Source: VAZQ01 sp045811525
GTDB taxonomy: Bacteria; Pseudomonadota; Alphaproteobacteria; Rhizobiales; Xanthobacteraceae
DNA length: 64,000 nucleotides
Direction: 5' to 3'
Assembly (NCBI GenBank): GCA_045811525.1
Contig: JBJMTV010000004.1
Location: 124,001-188,000, forward strand
Of this stretch, positions 35,577 to 44,135 are shown one piece after another (position 1 is the stretch's first letter; the number at the start of each line of letters is the position of its first letter). Under the pieces are notes generated by a model. The model had not been told where the DNA came from. It ran no database searches and saw nothing but the letters and a program-made list of their open reading frames with translations. A program made the translations under genes and the position numbers.

Positions 35577-36422
35577 ATGGCCGCGGTAAGTTCCACAAAA
35601 GCGTACGAGAGTCGCCGAAGCTTTATCGGCGGCTCCGACGCGCGCATCCTGATGGGGAATGACGAAGCTGCCCTGATGCGGCTCTGGCAAGAAAAGCGTG
35701 GTGAGATCGAAGCCGAGGATCTCTCTGGCAACTTGATCGTCCAACTTGGATCCGCGACCGAAGAACTCAACCGGTGCTGGTACGAACGTAACACCGGCCG
35801 GCGTGTGAAGGACGTCCAACGCCGCGTCAGGCACTCGGTCATCCCGTGGATGGCCGCCACTCTCGACGGGATTATTGACACGCCTGAGGCGGTCTTCGAG
35901 TCGAAGTTCATGCTGCCTTGGTCCTTCTCCGAGGAAGGCGCTGCTGAAAAGTACATGGCCCAGCTCCAGCACAACATGTGGGTGACGAATCTGCGCAGCT
36001 CTGTGCTGTCGATTATCACAGGCGGTGGCAAGTGGGTTCAGATCGAAATCCCCATGGATCCGCTTTACCTCAGTATTCTGGTTGCTGCCGAGAAGAAGTT
36101 CTGGCGCTGCGTGCAATCCGGCGAAAAGCCGCACCTCATCAATGTTGATGTCCCGCGCGCGCGGATTGCGGCCATTCTCATTGTCGACATGAGCTCCTCA
36201 AATTCATGGGCCGAGTTCGCCTCGCTTTTCCGCGATACGCGCTCGGCTTTTCTCGACCACGAACGTGCCAAGTCTGAGCTCAGGGCGCTCATGCCAGAAG
36301 ACGCTCACCAGGCTTTCGGTCATGGAGTACGGGGCAAGCGCTCGAAATCGGGCGCTGTGACGTTCGAAGTCTGGCCGCCTACCGCTGCCAGTGCGGAGGT
36401 CGGTCATGCCCCGATCGAGTGA
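35577..36422 (+). CDS. YqaJ-family phage exonuclease/recombinase
   Basis: 281 aa; ATG 35577 with GAGGAAGAGGGAGAG upstream. YqaJ (lambda-exonuclease-like, PD-(D/E)xK) marks are FIGGSDARILMG, a Glu in ATEELNRCWYERNTG, HSVIPWMAATLDGII (catalytic Asp), AVFESKFMLPW (E-x-K) and KYMAQLQHNMWVT (the QxxH/Q motif). Such enzymes resect DNA ends 5'-3' and pair with an annealing protein, here encoded by the overlapping ERF gene. The overlap (36406-36422) supports joint translation. Confidence 0.85.
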   Translation: MAAVSSTKAYESRRSFIGGSDARILMGNDEAALMRLWQEKRGEIEAEDLSGNLIVQLGSATEELNRCWYERNTGRRVKDVQRRVRHSVIPWMAATLDGIIDTPEAVFESKFMLPWSFSEEGAAEKYMAQLQHNMWVTNLRSSVLSIITGGGKWVQIEIPMDPLYLSILVAAEKKFWRCVQSGEKPHLINVDVPRARIAAILIVDMSSSNSWAEFASLFRDTRSAFLDHERAKSELRALMPEDAHQAFGHGVRGKRSKSGAVTFEVWPPTAASAEVGHAPIE

Positions 36423-37692
36423 ATCCGTTGCTGCACTCGCGGCCGCCCTCGCCAAGGCGCAAGCCGAGCTGATCAATCCGGAAAAGTCACTCACGGCCAC
36501 GTTTCGCACCGGGCGACCGGGCGAAACCGAGCGCAGTTTCCGTTATGCGCCACTCGCAAGTGGCCTCGACATCGTCCGCAAGACGTTGGGACAGCACGAA
36601 ATCGCCACCGTGCAGACCACAGCTGTCGACGCATCGAGCGGCATGATCAACCTTACCACCATGCTGGCGCACGCCTCCGGTGAATGGATTTCCTCCGACT
36701 GGCCGGTGTGCCCTGTCGCCGAGACGGCGAATCCGCACCGGATGGGCGCCGCTCTTACCTATGCACGGCGGTACGCCCTATTCACCTTGGTCGGTATTGC
36801 CGGTGAAGACGACCTCGATGCCCCTGATCTCTGTGTCAATTCCCAGCCGCCGCCCGCCCGCTCAAGCCCCAATCCTGGGGGCCTCCATCGCCCGAACGGC
36901 CGCCGGCGTCCACCGGAGCAGAAGGCGCGACCTCCTCTGCTCTCCGCTACTGAATCTGCCGGCTTGCGCGACCAGCTCTGCCGCGAGCTCGCGGGTCTGC
37001 ACACAGTCGCTGAAGCCACTGCCTGGGCACGCCTTGTTCTTGCGACCAAGAACCGTCTCGTCGCTGAGGACTCGAAGCTTGTCGAAGGCGCATTCGAGCA
37101 GCACCTTGCGAAACTTGACAAGGCCGAACCCGAACAACGAGCCGCAGCTGAGGAGCTCGGGACCCCGGCTCCTGTCAAAGACGCGGAGAAAGAAGCGCGG
37201 CAAGACTCAACTTCACCTTCGCTTTCTGACACGCCTCCTGCTCTTCACGTGAACGCCGAGGAGCAAGGTGGCGGGATCGACAAGAGCACTCTCGCCATAC
37301 CGGCACCGCGGCGCTACCGCGACCGCGACCATCTGAAGTTCGTTGCCAAACAGCCCTGCCTACTCTGCGGCCGCAAGCCGTCCGATCCCCATCATCTGCG
37401 GCACGTCCAGCCGCGCGCCCTTGGGCGGAAATCGAGCGATGAGTTCGCTGTCCCGCTCTGCCGCATCCACCACCGCCTGGTGCACCGCGTGGGCAATGAA
37501 GCCGCCTGGTGGAAGGACGCCGGTATCGATCCCATCGCGGTTGCTCAGGGGCTGTGGAGAAGAAGCAGGCGCAACGATGGTGGCGGCGCCACAAGGCAGC
37601 CCGATCGCGAACACGAGGTTCAGAAGCGGCACCCGATGGGTCCTGCATCGGCTCCACGACAGGCCGGCAGCCCCGTCCCGGAGTCATTGTAA
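36406..37692 (+). CDS. ERF-family single-strand annealing protein fused to HNH-like domain
   Basis: 428 aa; ATG 36406 has GGAGGT about seven bases upstream (a GTG at 36391 is also in frame). The N-terminal 150 residues are the ERF recombinase: SESVAALAAALAKAQAEL, FRYAPLASGLDIVRKTLGQHEIATVQTT, and GAALTYARRYALFTLVGIAGEDDLDAP. A poorly conserved linker follows. The C-terminal 80 residues hold a zinc/HNH-like unit: CLLCGRKPSDPHHLRHVQPRALGRK, then VPLCRIHHRLVHRVGNE, with two CxxC-type pairs and the His-His core of phage HNH nucleases. ERF anneals resected strands; the HNH part could nick or bind DNA. The fusion is unusual. Confidence 0.82.
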   Translation: MPRSSESVAALAAALAKAQAELINPEKSLTATFRTGRPGETERSFRYAPLASGLDIVRKTLGQHEIATVQTTAVDASSGMINLTTMLAHASGEWISSDWPVCPVAETANPHRMGAALTYARRYALFTLVGIAGEDDLDAPDLCVNSQPPPARSSPNPGGLHRPNGRRRPPEQKARPPLLSATESAGLRDQLCRELAGLHTVAEATAWARLVLATKNRLVAEDSKLVEGAFEQHLAKLDKAEPEQRAAAEELGTPAPVKDAEKEARQDSTSPSLSDTPPALHVNAEEQGGGIDKSTLAIPAPRRYRDRDHLKFVAKQPCLLCGRKPSDPHHLRHVQPRALGRKSSDEFAVPLCRIHHRLVHRVGNEAAWWKDAGIDPIAVAQGLWRRSRRNDGGGATRQPDREHEVQKRHPMGPASAPRQAGSPVPESL

Positions 37693-37695
37693 AAC

Positions 37696-39383
37696 ATGCT
37701 TCCCGAGTCTCTCGCTCCATTGCTCGCCGACCTTGAGCTGTTTCACAGCCCGGTAGGCACCGCGTTCGCTGATCTCACCATAGTAACCATCGCGAGACAT
37801 GGCCGATCCGCAGCCGGCGCTTTCGCGGCTTTTTGCGGCGCAGTTATTATCGCGCTACCGGCGAGGCAATGGACGCCGCCGAGCTGCGTGCGACGCTCGA
37901 CCTCCTCGAGGCTCGCGCCCAGTTCGACGCACCCGAGCGGCCAGTTCATGTCCGGGTGGCCGCAGAGGGGGAGCAGATCTACGTCGATCTCGCTGACGAC
38001 GACTGGCAGACGGTCGAGATTGGGCCGGGCTATTGGCGCATCATCGCGAATGCCCCTGTGCGCTTTTGGCGGCGGCCCGGCATGCTGCCCCTGTCTCGAC
38101 CGCAGCCTGGCGGCACGGTTGAGGATCTTGCTTCACTGCTCAATCTGCAGAGCCGCAACGATCTTGTGCTCGTAGTTTCTTGGCTGCTTGCCGCGTTTCG
38201 CGGGAGCGGCCCCTACCCGGTGCTCGCCATCTCGGGCGAACAGGGTTCCGCGAAAACAACTTTGTCAAAATTAATCAGGGCACTGGTCGACCCCAATACG
38301 GCGCCGGTGCGCGCCCTCTCGCGCGAAGAGCGCGAGCTCATGATCTCTGCCAACAATGCGCACGTTCTTGCGTTCGACAACCTCTCGGCGGTGCCGCACC
38401 GCCTTTCGGATGCACTTTGCCGGCTCGCTACGGGCGGCAGCTTCGCCGTCCGTCAGCTCTACACCGACGATGAGGAGGTACTGTTTGAGGCCGCCCGCCC
38501 GATCCTGTTGAATGGTATCGAGGACATCATCAGCCGGGCGGATTTGGCCGACCGCGCGATCTTCTTGAACCTTGGGCCTATTCCCGAGGAGAAGCGCCGA
38601 TCGGAGACGGAAGTCTGGCGCGAGTTCGAAGCCAAACGGCCGCTGATCCTCGGGCTCCTCTTTGATGCGGTTGCGCGCGGGCTACAGGAACTCCCGCATG
38701 TTCGGCTCGATAGGCTGCCGCGGATGGCTGACTTCACTCTCTGGGCCACAGCATGCGAGACCGCGCTCTGGCCTGCCCACACGTTCATCCGCGCCTATGA
38801 GGCCAATCGCCAGGATGCAATCCAACATGCCGTGGAGGCTGAGCCGATCGCCACCTTTGTGCGCAAGATCATGGCCGAGCGGAGCACTTGGCGGGGTACC
38901 GCCGCCGAGCTGCTGGGTGAGGGCGCGGAGTTTGCGATGGCCGGGTGGCCGGCCAATGCCCGCGTGTTGTCTGGCCGGCTGCGTCGAGCGCAGACCTGCC
39001 TGCGCGCGCTCGGGATCGAAATCACATTCGCTCGCGCCGGCCACGACGGCAGCAGAGTCATCTGCATCAAGGGGAGCGCCAAGGCGCACGCTCATGTACC
39101 GGATGCACAGCCGCGGCCTGCATTAGCAGATGCGCGAACCGTCTGTGATAGCGCCTTTGCTTTCGTGCCAAGCGGGTTCGAGGCTGACGCTGCTGACGCA
39201 AATACAGAGTGCATGTTCGATTCTGCTCGCCCATCGAACGATGAAACCGACCGTTCCGCCGTGAGGTCCGGAGCAACTGGCCTGAGGCAATCGCTCGCCG
39301 TCCCGTCTCATTCGACCGAGGAAACCGCGATCCACGCAAATCGCTTCTTAGGTGTTGTCGGACCGGTGAAGCGGCAGAAATAG
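37696..39383 (+). pseudogene. Phage/plasmid-type ATPase (primase-helicase-like), one frameshift
   Basis: Two frames join into one protein. The first (ATG 37696) reads LPESLAPLLADLELFHSPVGTAFADLTI. The second continues from about 37782 as NHRETWPIRSRRFRGFLRRSYYRATG...MDAAELRATLDLLEARAQFDAPERPVHVRV, exactly where related rhizobial proteins continue. The frames are out of step by one base near 37780-37785, and there is no slippery heptamer. The remainder is intact: Walker A SGEQGSAKTTLSKL, VLAFDNLSAVP (Walker B-like), and LADRAIFLNLGPI. An annotator may call 37833-39383 (TTG) or the ATG at 37869. Role: probably replication or recombination of the element. Either a real inactivating deletion or a sequencing slip. 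Confidence 0.75.
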
Positions 39384-39624
39384 ACGCTTAACGCCGATCG
39401 GCCACCCGTCCGGTGATGGGACGCAAGCGATTGCATTCTCTATCCCGCTGCAAGCTGCGCAGGTCCAACGAACCTTGGCAAGACGACAACGCGCTACCTC
39501 ACGCAGCACATGCACGATTCACCCCCATATGTTGCACTTCCTTTACGTCTCGAACTCTTGACGCGGCGGACCACGCGCACAAACTTGGGCGAGAGTGACG
39601 TCGTTAAGTGTGTGAGGTGAAAAG

Positions 39625-40464
39625 ATGCGTACCCCACGAGTGCCTCGAGCGCGCAGGAACGGCAAAAACGGTCAGGCGCTCACCAGCGAAGTGAGAATCG
39701 AGCGGTCGCCAGCCTTCGCCGAGGCCCTCCTCCTCGCGAGCGAGGACGCGGATAGTTACAACGCGCTCGTCGCTCGCCTCTATGAGGCCGTGCGGCCCCA
39801 GGACATCCTCGAAGAAATGCTCGTGAGCGATGTGATCGCGCTACAGTGGGAGCTTCTGCGGTGGCGCCGCTTCAAGTTCCAAATACTCGAGGGGCGGGGC
39901 CGGACAAACCTGCGCAAGTTCCTGCAGGAAAACCTGAGTTACGACCTGTATGAAGACCATTTCGCGCGGATTTTGGCGGAATTCCTCCGCGAAAATTTGC
40001 CGGAAGATGAGGTCGACCAGGCTGAGAAGCTCGCCCGCGGGAATGCCCGCGAGGAGCCGGATGATGCTGATGACAAGGTTCTTGCAGTTCTCGAGGAAAC
40101 TGACACCGACAGGCATTACCTCCTCGCTCAGGCGCAAGCCGAGAAGGCCATAGAACTTGTGGCAGCCTACACCAAACGCGAGCGCGGGGCGCTTGCGCTT
40201 GTGACGCAACTGCTCGACGCCCAAGGGCTGACGATCAGCTCCGTTCTGGGCGACGGGTGCACTGACAACCTGGAAAGCATCGAGCGACTCGATCAGCTCT
40301 GCGCCGTCGCCGAATCGCGCCGCAACGCGGCGCTGCGTGAACTCGAGCGTCGTCGTGCAGCGCTTGCGGCAGATCTGCGACGAGGATTGATCACTGCCGA
40401 GGAGGCGCAGTTCGAAGAAGTCGAGACGGCTCCAACTCCCTTAGAGAGGGCGAAGGCGCGTTGA
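39625..40464 (+). CDS. Conserved hypothetical protein, rhizobial type
   Basis: 279 aa, Glu/Leu/Ala-rich, mostly helical. Phrases VRIERSPAFAEALLLASEDADSYNALVARLYEAVRPQDILEEMLVSDVIALQWELLRWRRFK resemble a conserved hypothetical family that I know from Bradyrhizobium-type genomes, often near mobile elements. A possible coiled coil lies at about 225-265 (SRRNAALRELERRRAALAADLRRG). No enzyme motif. The start is ATG 39625 after GTGAGGTGAAAAG. It overlaps the next gene by four bases (TTGA), forming a pair. Function unknown. Confidence 0.75.
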   Translation: MRTPRVPRARRNGKNGQALTSEVRIERSPAFAEALLLASEDADSYNALVARLYEAVRPQDILEEMLVSDVIALQWELLRWRRFKFQILEGRGRTNLRKFLQENLSYDLYEDHFARILAEFLRENLPEDEVDQAEKLARGNAREEPDDADDKVLAVLEETDTDRHYLLAQAQAEKAIELVAAYTKRERGALALVTQLLDAQGLTISSVLGDGCTDNLESIERLDQLCAVAESRRNAALRELERRRAALAADLRRGLITAEEAQFEEVETAPTPLERAKAR

Positions 40465-40862
40465 CGACCACCCGCAAGAGTGTCGCGAACCGCCGCAATG
40501 CGGCCGCCAGCACCGGTCCCAAAACGTCAGCTGGCCGCCGCCGTGCTGCGCGCAACGCGCTTCAACACGGACTGAGCGTGCCCGTGTCTTCCGATGCCGC
40601 TTTGTGCGAGGATATAGAGTTACTTGCCCGCGACATTGCTGGGCCAGACGCCAATGCACAAATTTTGGAAGCGGCGCGGCGGGTGGCGGAAACCGTTACG
40701 AGCGACGCGCTTTATCGCGCCGCAACGCAGCAATCCGAGCACTCGACGCGGCCGCGCCGGGGAGAGCGGCGCGGTAGTCCGCTGCTGTGTGCACAAGCTT
40801 CCAAGTTGTACTCAGGTGAGCCCAGAGGAGAGCGGGACCAAAGTGGGAAGACGGGGCGATGA
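40461..40862 (+). CDS. Conserved hypothetical, probably frame-disrupted C-terminus
   Basis: 133 aa by the open frame, TTG start overlapping the previous stop. The N-terminus RKSVANRRNAAASTGPKTSAGRRRAARNALQHGLSVPV is the recognisable opening of a rhizobial hypothetical family. After AARRVAET the frame turns Arg/Ser/Gln-rich and unlike the family. The +2 frame from 40694 instead reads RYERRALSRRNAAIRALDAAAPGRAAR and stops at 40777, which looks like the true C-terminus of the family. So a deletion or frameshift near 40660-40694 is likely, and the part after it is probably not native protein. Confidence 0.55.
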   Translation: MTTTRKSVANRRNAAASTGPKTSAGRRRAARNALQHGLSVPVSSDAALCEDIELLARDIAGPDANAQILEAARRVAETVTSDALYRAATQQSEHSTRPRRGERRGSPLLCAQASKLYSGEPRGERDQSGKTGR

Positions 40863-41154
40863 ATGGTATGATAATACCGTAGGCAGAGACCCGCACGCAG
40901 GGGGGACCCGCCGGTGCAGAGATTTCGGCAGAACGAAGCCAAAAAATCTAGTTAAAGCAGGAGGTCAAGGCTTCCGGGAGTAACTAGCCTAGCGTGCTGA
41001 TCGGCTCTGGCACGCCTCTACGAGCGAGTGGGGGCTGCGCCGCCGCCTTCGCGCCGCCGCTGTTATTTAGCTGTATTTAACAGCGAGGAGCACCGAGCCC
41101 CGGAGAGGCGCTCCTCGGAAGGTCGGTCAGGGTCCTAAACGCTCCCCGCTGCGC
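40863..41154. other. Gap at right edge of phage-like module
   Basis: About 290 gene-free bases between the last hypothetical of the module and the amidohydrolase. Apart from the two hairpins at 41059-41117 nothing is recognised; no tRNA or attachment site could be identified. Confidence 0.4.
41059..41117. terminator. Two adjacent hairpins, possible bidirectional terminator
   Basis: GCTGTTA (41059-41065) pairs with TAACAGC (41078-41084). CGAGGAGC (41084-41091) pairs with GCTCCTCG (41110-41117). They lie between convergently read units (the phage-like module and the leftward catabolic cluster). There is no strong T-run, so terminator is only the likeliest reading. Confidence 0.4.
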
Positions 41155-42063
41155 CTATCGACCAATCGGCCCAAACCCGAACGCCTCCGCCGGGTTGTCG
41201 ACGAAAATCGCCGTGCGGGTCCTCTCATCCGGCACCCACTCGAGCATCTGATCGAGCAACGCGACGTCGTTCGGCATCGGCTTGAAGTATTGTGGATGCG
41301 GCCAGTCCGAGCCCCACAAGAGACGCTGCGGGGCATGCGCGATGAGCTTGTGCACGAGCGGCAGAACGTCCGCGAACGGGAAATTGTCCTGCTGGGACAT
41401 GCGCGGCGAGAGCTTCACCCAGCACCGGCCAGTGTCGAGGCACTGCAGGACAAACTTGAAGCCGTCCCCGTTCACACCTTTTGCCGGATCGACACCGCCC
41501 ATGTGCTCGAGCACGAACGGCCCAGGGGTGCGCAAGATCGTCGGCTTCCATGCCTCCATTTGCGCTTCATCGGCGCGGTGCAGGTAGTGGATCGACCATC
41601 CACGATCGCTCACCCGCTTCACCATGTTCGCATCGATCTCCTTGGTGAGCCTCCAGGTGACGCGGTAGCCGACCACACCGACACCGGTGAGAAGGTCCAG
41701 CTCGCGGTCGGTGATCCCGGGCCAGGGGACGATCACTGATTTGATGCGATCTCCCAGGCGGCACTGCGCATGCAGCGCAATCTCGTAATTGTGCTCGTAC
41801 ATCATCGAAAGGACATGCAGCCCCCGCGAGAGCCCGAGCGCCTCCTGCATCTTGAGCCAGTCCTCGATGGCAGTGTCCTCGAAATCGAGATGGCTGAACA
41901 CGTGGTTCGGCTTGAGCGGGAATTGCTTTTGCGGGCCGATGAAGTGGAAGTGGCAGTCGCAGGCGCCAGGCGGCAACGTCAGCTTCGGCTGGGGATAATT
42001 GCGGTCGATCCGCGGTGAATAAGGCCGGCCGTTCGCCCCGGTGTCAGCCGGTGGCGTGCTCAT
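41155..42063 (-). CDS. Amidohydrolase-2 family hydrolase (PDC-hydrolase-like)
   Basis: 302 aa TIM-barrel metal-dependent hydrolase. The first-strand motif is ACDCHFHFIGP and the last-strand motif is RLLWGSDWPHPQYF with the catalytic Asp; VLEHMGGVDPAKG lies between. These fit the amidohydrolase-2 clan that includes 2-pyrone-4,6-dicarboxylate lactonase (LigI) and decarboxylases. It probably opens or decarboxylates an aromatic-derived intermediate; the substrate is not decidable. Its start overlaps the stop of the Bug receptor gene (ATGA), so the two are coupled. It is the last gene of the leftward cluster. Confidence 0.85.
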   Translation of the reverse strand: MSTPPADTGANGRPYSPRIDRNYPQPKLTLPPGACDCHFHFIGPQKQFPLKPNHVFSHLDFEDTAIEDWLKMQEALGLSRGLHVLSMMYEHNYEIALHAQCRLGDRIKSVIVPWPGITDRELDLLTGVGVVGYRVTWRLTKEIDANMVKRVSDRGWSIHYLHRADEAQMEAWKPTILRTPGPFVLEHMGGVDPAKGVNGDGFKFVLQCLDTGRCWVKLSPRMSQQDNFPFADVLPLVHKLIAHAPQRLLWGSDWPHPQYFKPMPNDVALLDQMLEWVPDERTRTAIFVDNPAEAFGFGPIGR

Positions 42064-43031
42064 TCACTCACCTTGATGTTTGCCGTTTGCAGCACCTTTG
42101 ACCATTTCGCGGTTTCATCCCTCAGGAACTGGGCAAACTCCGCGGGCGAGCTGCTCAAGGTCTCCGACCCGAGCTCCGCAAACTTCTCGGTTACGTCGGG
42201 CTTCGCGAGAGCGGCGCGGACCGCCGCGCTGAGCTTCTCGACAATGGCTGCGGGCGTATTTTTCGGGGCGAACAAGCCGTTGAAAGTGATGCCCTGCACA
42301 TCGGGGTAGCCGGCCTCGACGATCGACGGCACGTCGGGCAGGAAGCGCCCGCGCTTGGATGCGAGTACCGCTAGGGCGCGCAAGGCGCCGGACTCGATGT
42401 GCTGGCGGGCGTCGCTGAGTTGCTGGAAACCAATGTCGACATGTCCAGCGATGAGGTCGTTTATCGCCGGCGCATTGCCGCGATAGTGCACCTCCGTCCA
42501 GTTGATGCCGGCGCGCAGCTTGAGGAGCTCGGCAAGGAAGTGGTTGATGCTGGCGCCGCTCGACGTTGCGAGCACGAGCTTCTCCGGGTTCTGCCTGGCG
42601 TAGGCGACGAGCTCAGCCACGCTGCGGGCCGACAGGTCCTTGCGCACGAGCAGGAGGTTGGTCGCCGCCGCGAGGCCGCTCACCGGGGCGAACGCAGTCT
42701 CCCAATTGTACGGCGGCTTGGGCATGGTCATCGGCCCCAGCAGGATCGAGGCGTTCGAGCCGATGAACAGGGTGTGACCGTCAGGCGCGCTGCGGGCGAC
42801 GTATTCACCGGCAATGACGCCGCCGGCGCCTGGCCGATTCTCGATGATGACCGGTTGTCCCAGGCTGTCGCCGATCGCGGCTTGCAGCACGCGCGCGCTG
42901 ATGTCCACATTGCCGCCAGGCGCATAGGGAACGACGAGGGTAACGGGCCGCGCCGGGAACGGCTGCGCGTCCGCTCCCGTCATGGCGGACATGCACGCCA
43001 GCACGAGCAAGAGAGCGCGCAGACGAATCAT
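42060..43031 (-). CDS. Bug/TctC-family tricarboxylate-type solute-binding protein
   Basis: 323 aa. Signal peptide ALLLVLACMSAMTGADA. Bug-family marks: FPARPVTLVVPYAPGGNVDISARVL, IENRPGAGGVIAGEYVARSAPDGHTL, and GINWTEVHYRGNAPAINDLIAGHVDI. These periplasmic receptors bind carboxylates and feed a TctAB permease, but no tctA/tctB is near; many such receptors are orphans with sensing roles. Clustered with hydrolase and monooxygenase genes, so its ligand is probably the same aromatic or organic acid. Confidence 0.92.
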   Translation of the reverse strand: MIRLRALLLVLACMSAMTGADAQPFPARPVTLVVPYAPGGNVDISARVLQAAIGDSLGQPVIIENRPGAGGVIAGEYVARSAPDGHTLFIGSNASILLGPMTMPKPPYNWETAFAPVSGLAAATNLLLVRKDLSARSVAELVAYARQNPEKLVLATSSGASINHFLAELLKLRAGINWTEVHYRGNAPAINDLIAGHVDIGFQQLSDARQHIESGALRALAVLASKRGRFLPDVPSIVEAGYPDVQGITFNGLFAPKNTPAAIVEKLSAAVRAALAKPDVTEKFAELGSETLSSSPAEFAQFLRDETAKWSKVLQTANIKVSE

Positions 43032-43076
43032 GGCCGTGCTCCTTGGCTTAAGCCCGATGCAACAGCGCAGCAGGGC

Positions 43077-43724
43077 TCATGATTGTGGGGCCTCCTCAAG
43101 ATGCGCGCCCGGATCCCATCCAGAAGGGGCAAGGTATCTCTTTCCTACCGCGGCCGGCTCTGCTTCGAGAGGTGTCAGCATGGTCCCATTCCAGCGTGCG
43201 AGGAAGCCGGCCATGGCGATCACTGCCACGATTTCGGTGATCTGTTCCTCGCTCCAGTGCTGTCGGAGTGCGTCAAACAACGTGTCGGTCACCGAGTTCG
43301 GCACTGCGCTTGCCGCGCGCGCCACGTCGAAGGCAGCCTTCTCCGCGGGACTGAAAAGATCGCTTTCCGCGTAGCGCGGGAGAGCGAGCAGCTTCTCCTC
43401 GCTGATGCCGAAGTGCAGTGCCCCGCTTGCGGTATGCGCCATGCTGTAGGCGTCGCCGGTCACGCGGCTGGCGAGATGAGCCAGCAGACGCTTGAAGCCG
43501 CGCTCGACCTTGCTTTGTGGATCCCAGATCGCTTTCTGCATGGCGACGAAGGCCCGCACGAGCTTCGGCTTGCGCTGCATGGTCAACACGCTGTTGGGCA
43601 CGAAGCCCAGCGTCTGCCTGAAAGAGTCGATCTCGTTCTTGAGCTCGGGCGTATGCTCCGGCGGCAGAGGTTGCAGACGAGCGGACCGCCTTGCGCCGAG
43701 TTGTGTCTCAGCGGCGCGCGTCAC
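43077..43724 (-). CDS. Carboxymuconolactone decarboxylase/AhpD-like protein
   Basis: 215 aa from a GTG at 43724 that overlaps the DoxX stop (GTGA). The frame continues upstream to 43952 inside doxX, but that part is Arg/Ala-rich noise. The core resembles peroxidase-related AhpD-fold proteins: FRQTLGFVPNSVLTMQRKPKLVRAFVAMQKAIW, then KRLLAHLASRVTGDAYSMAHTASGALHFG, in which the usual CxxC is replaced by DAYSMAH, and LRQHWSEEQITEIVAVIAMAGFLARWNGTM. The missing cysteines argue against peroxidase activity. Function in the cluster unknown. Confidence 0.8.
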   Translation of the reverse strand: MTRAAETQLGARRSARLQPLPPEHTPELKNEIDSFRQTLGFVPNSVLTMQRKPKLVRAFVAMQKAIWDPQSKVERGFKRLLAHLASRVTGDAYSMAHTASGALHFGISEEKLLALPRYAESDLFSPAEKAAFDVARAASAVPNSVTDTLFDALRQHWSEEQITEIVAVIAMAGFLARWNGTMLTPLEAEPAAVGKRYLAPSGWDPGAHLEEAPQS

Positions 43725-44119
43725 CAGCGAACGTCCTGCAGCAGCAGCAAGAGCCCGCCCAGCACGCCGATATTGGCGAGAAAACCGTTCTGCATACCAG
43801 CCCGCATTCCCGGATTGGGTGCATCCCAGAACCGCAACAACAGCGCCGTGGCAAGCACGGTGAAGACAATCAGACCTATGACGCCCCAGGCCGCATGCCA
43901 ATCGAGCAGCACCAGCGCGCAGCTCACGAACTCGAGCGCCAGGCCGAACCAAAATGTGAAGGCCGGAAAGGGCGCGTGAAACATGGCGAGCCGCTTGAGG
44001 TGGTCGTCAACGTGCACGCGCTGCAGGTTGCGGATTCCAACGATGAGGAAGAAAGCGACCATGAGAAGACGGCCGGCGGTATCCAGCCAGGATGCGTCCG
44101 TCGCGTAAAAACCATTCAT
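43721..44119 (-). CDS. DoxX-family membrane protein
   Basis: 132 aa from Met 44119 (MNGFYATDASWLD); the frame opens at 44170 without support. Four membrane helices: LLMVAFFLIVGIRNL, FWFGLALEFVSCALVLLDW, VIGLIVFTVLATALLLRFW and a C-terminal LANIGVLGGLLLLL. This is the DoxX plan. Members accompany oxidoreductases and redox or sulfur metabolism; here it sits between the TRAP permease and the AhpD-like protein. Role unknown. Confidence 0.8.
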   Translation of the reverse strand: MNGFYATDASWLDTAGRLLMVAFFLIVGIRNLQRVHVDDHLKRLAMFHAPFPAFTFWFGLALEFVSCALVLLDWHAAWGVIGLIVFTVLATALLLRFWDAPNPGMRAGMQNGFLANIGVLGGLLLLLQDVRW

Positions 44120-44135
44120 GTCGTGGCCTCCCGAG

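Noticed and set aside
35180..41117. Complete prophage or integrative element
   Set aside because: Only recombination and hypothetical genes; no integrase, tRNA target, attachment repeats or structural genes were found, so only 'phage-like module' is claimed.
43725..43952. N-terminal extension of the AhpD-like protein
   Set aside because: Overlaps the DoxX gene in another frame and has no family similarity.
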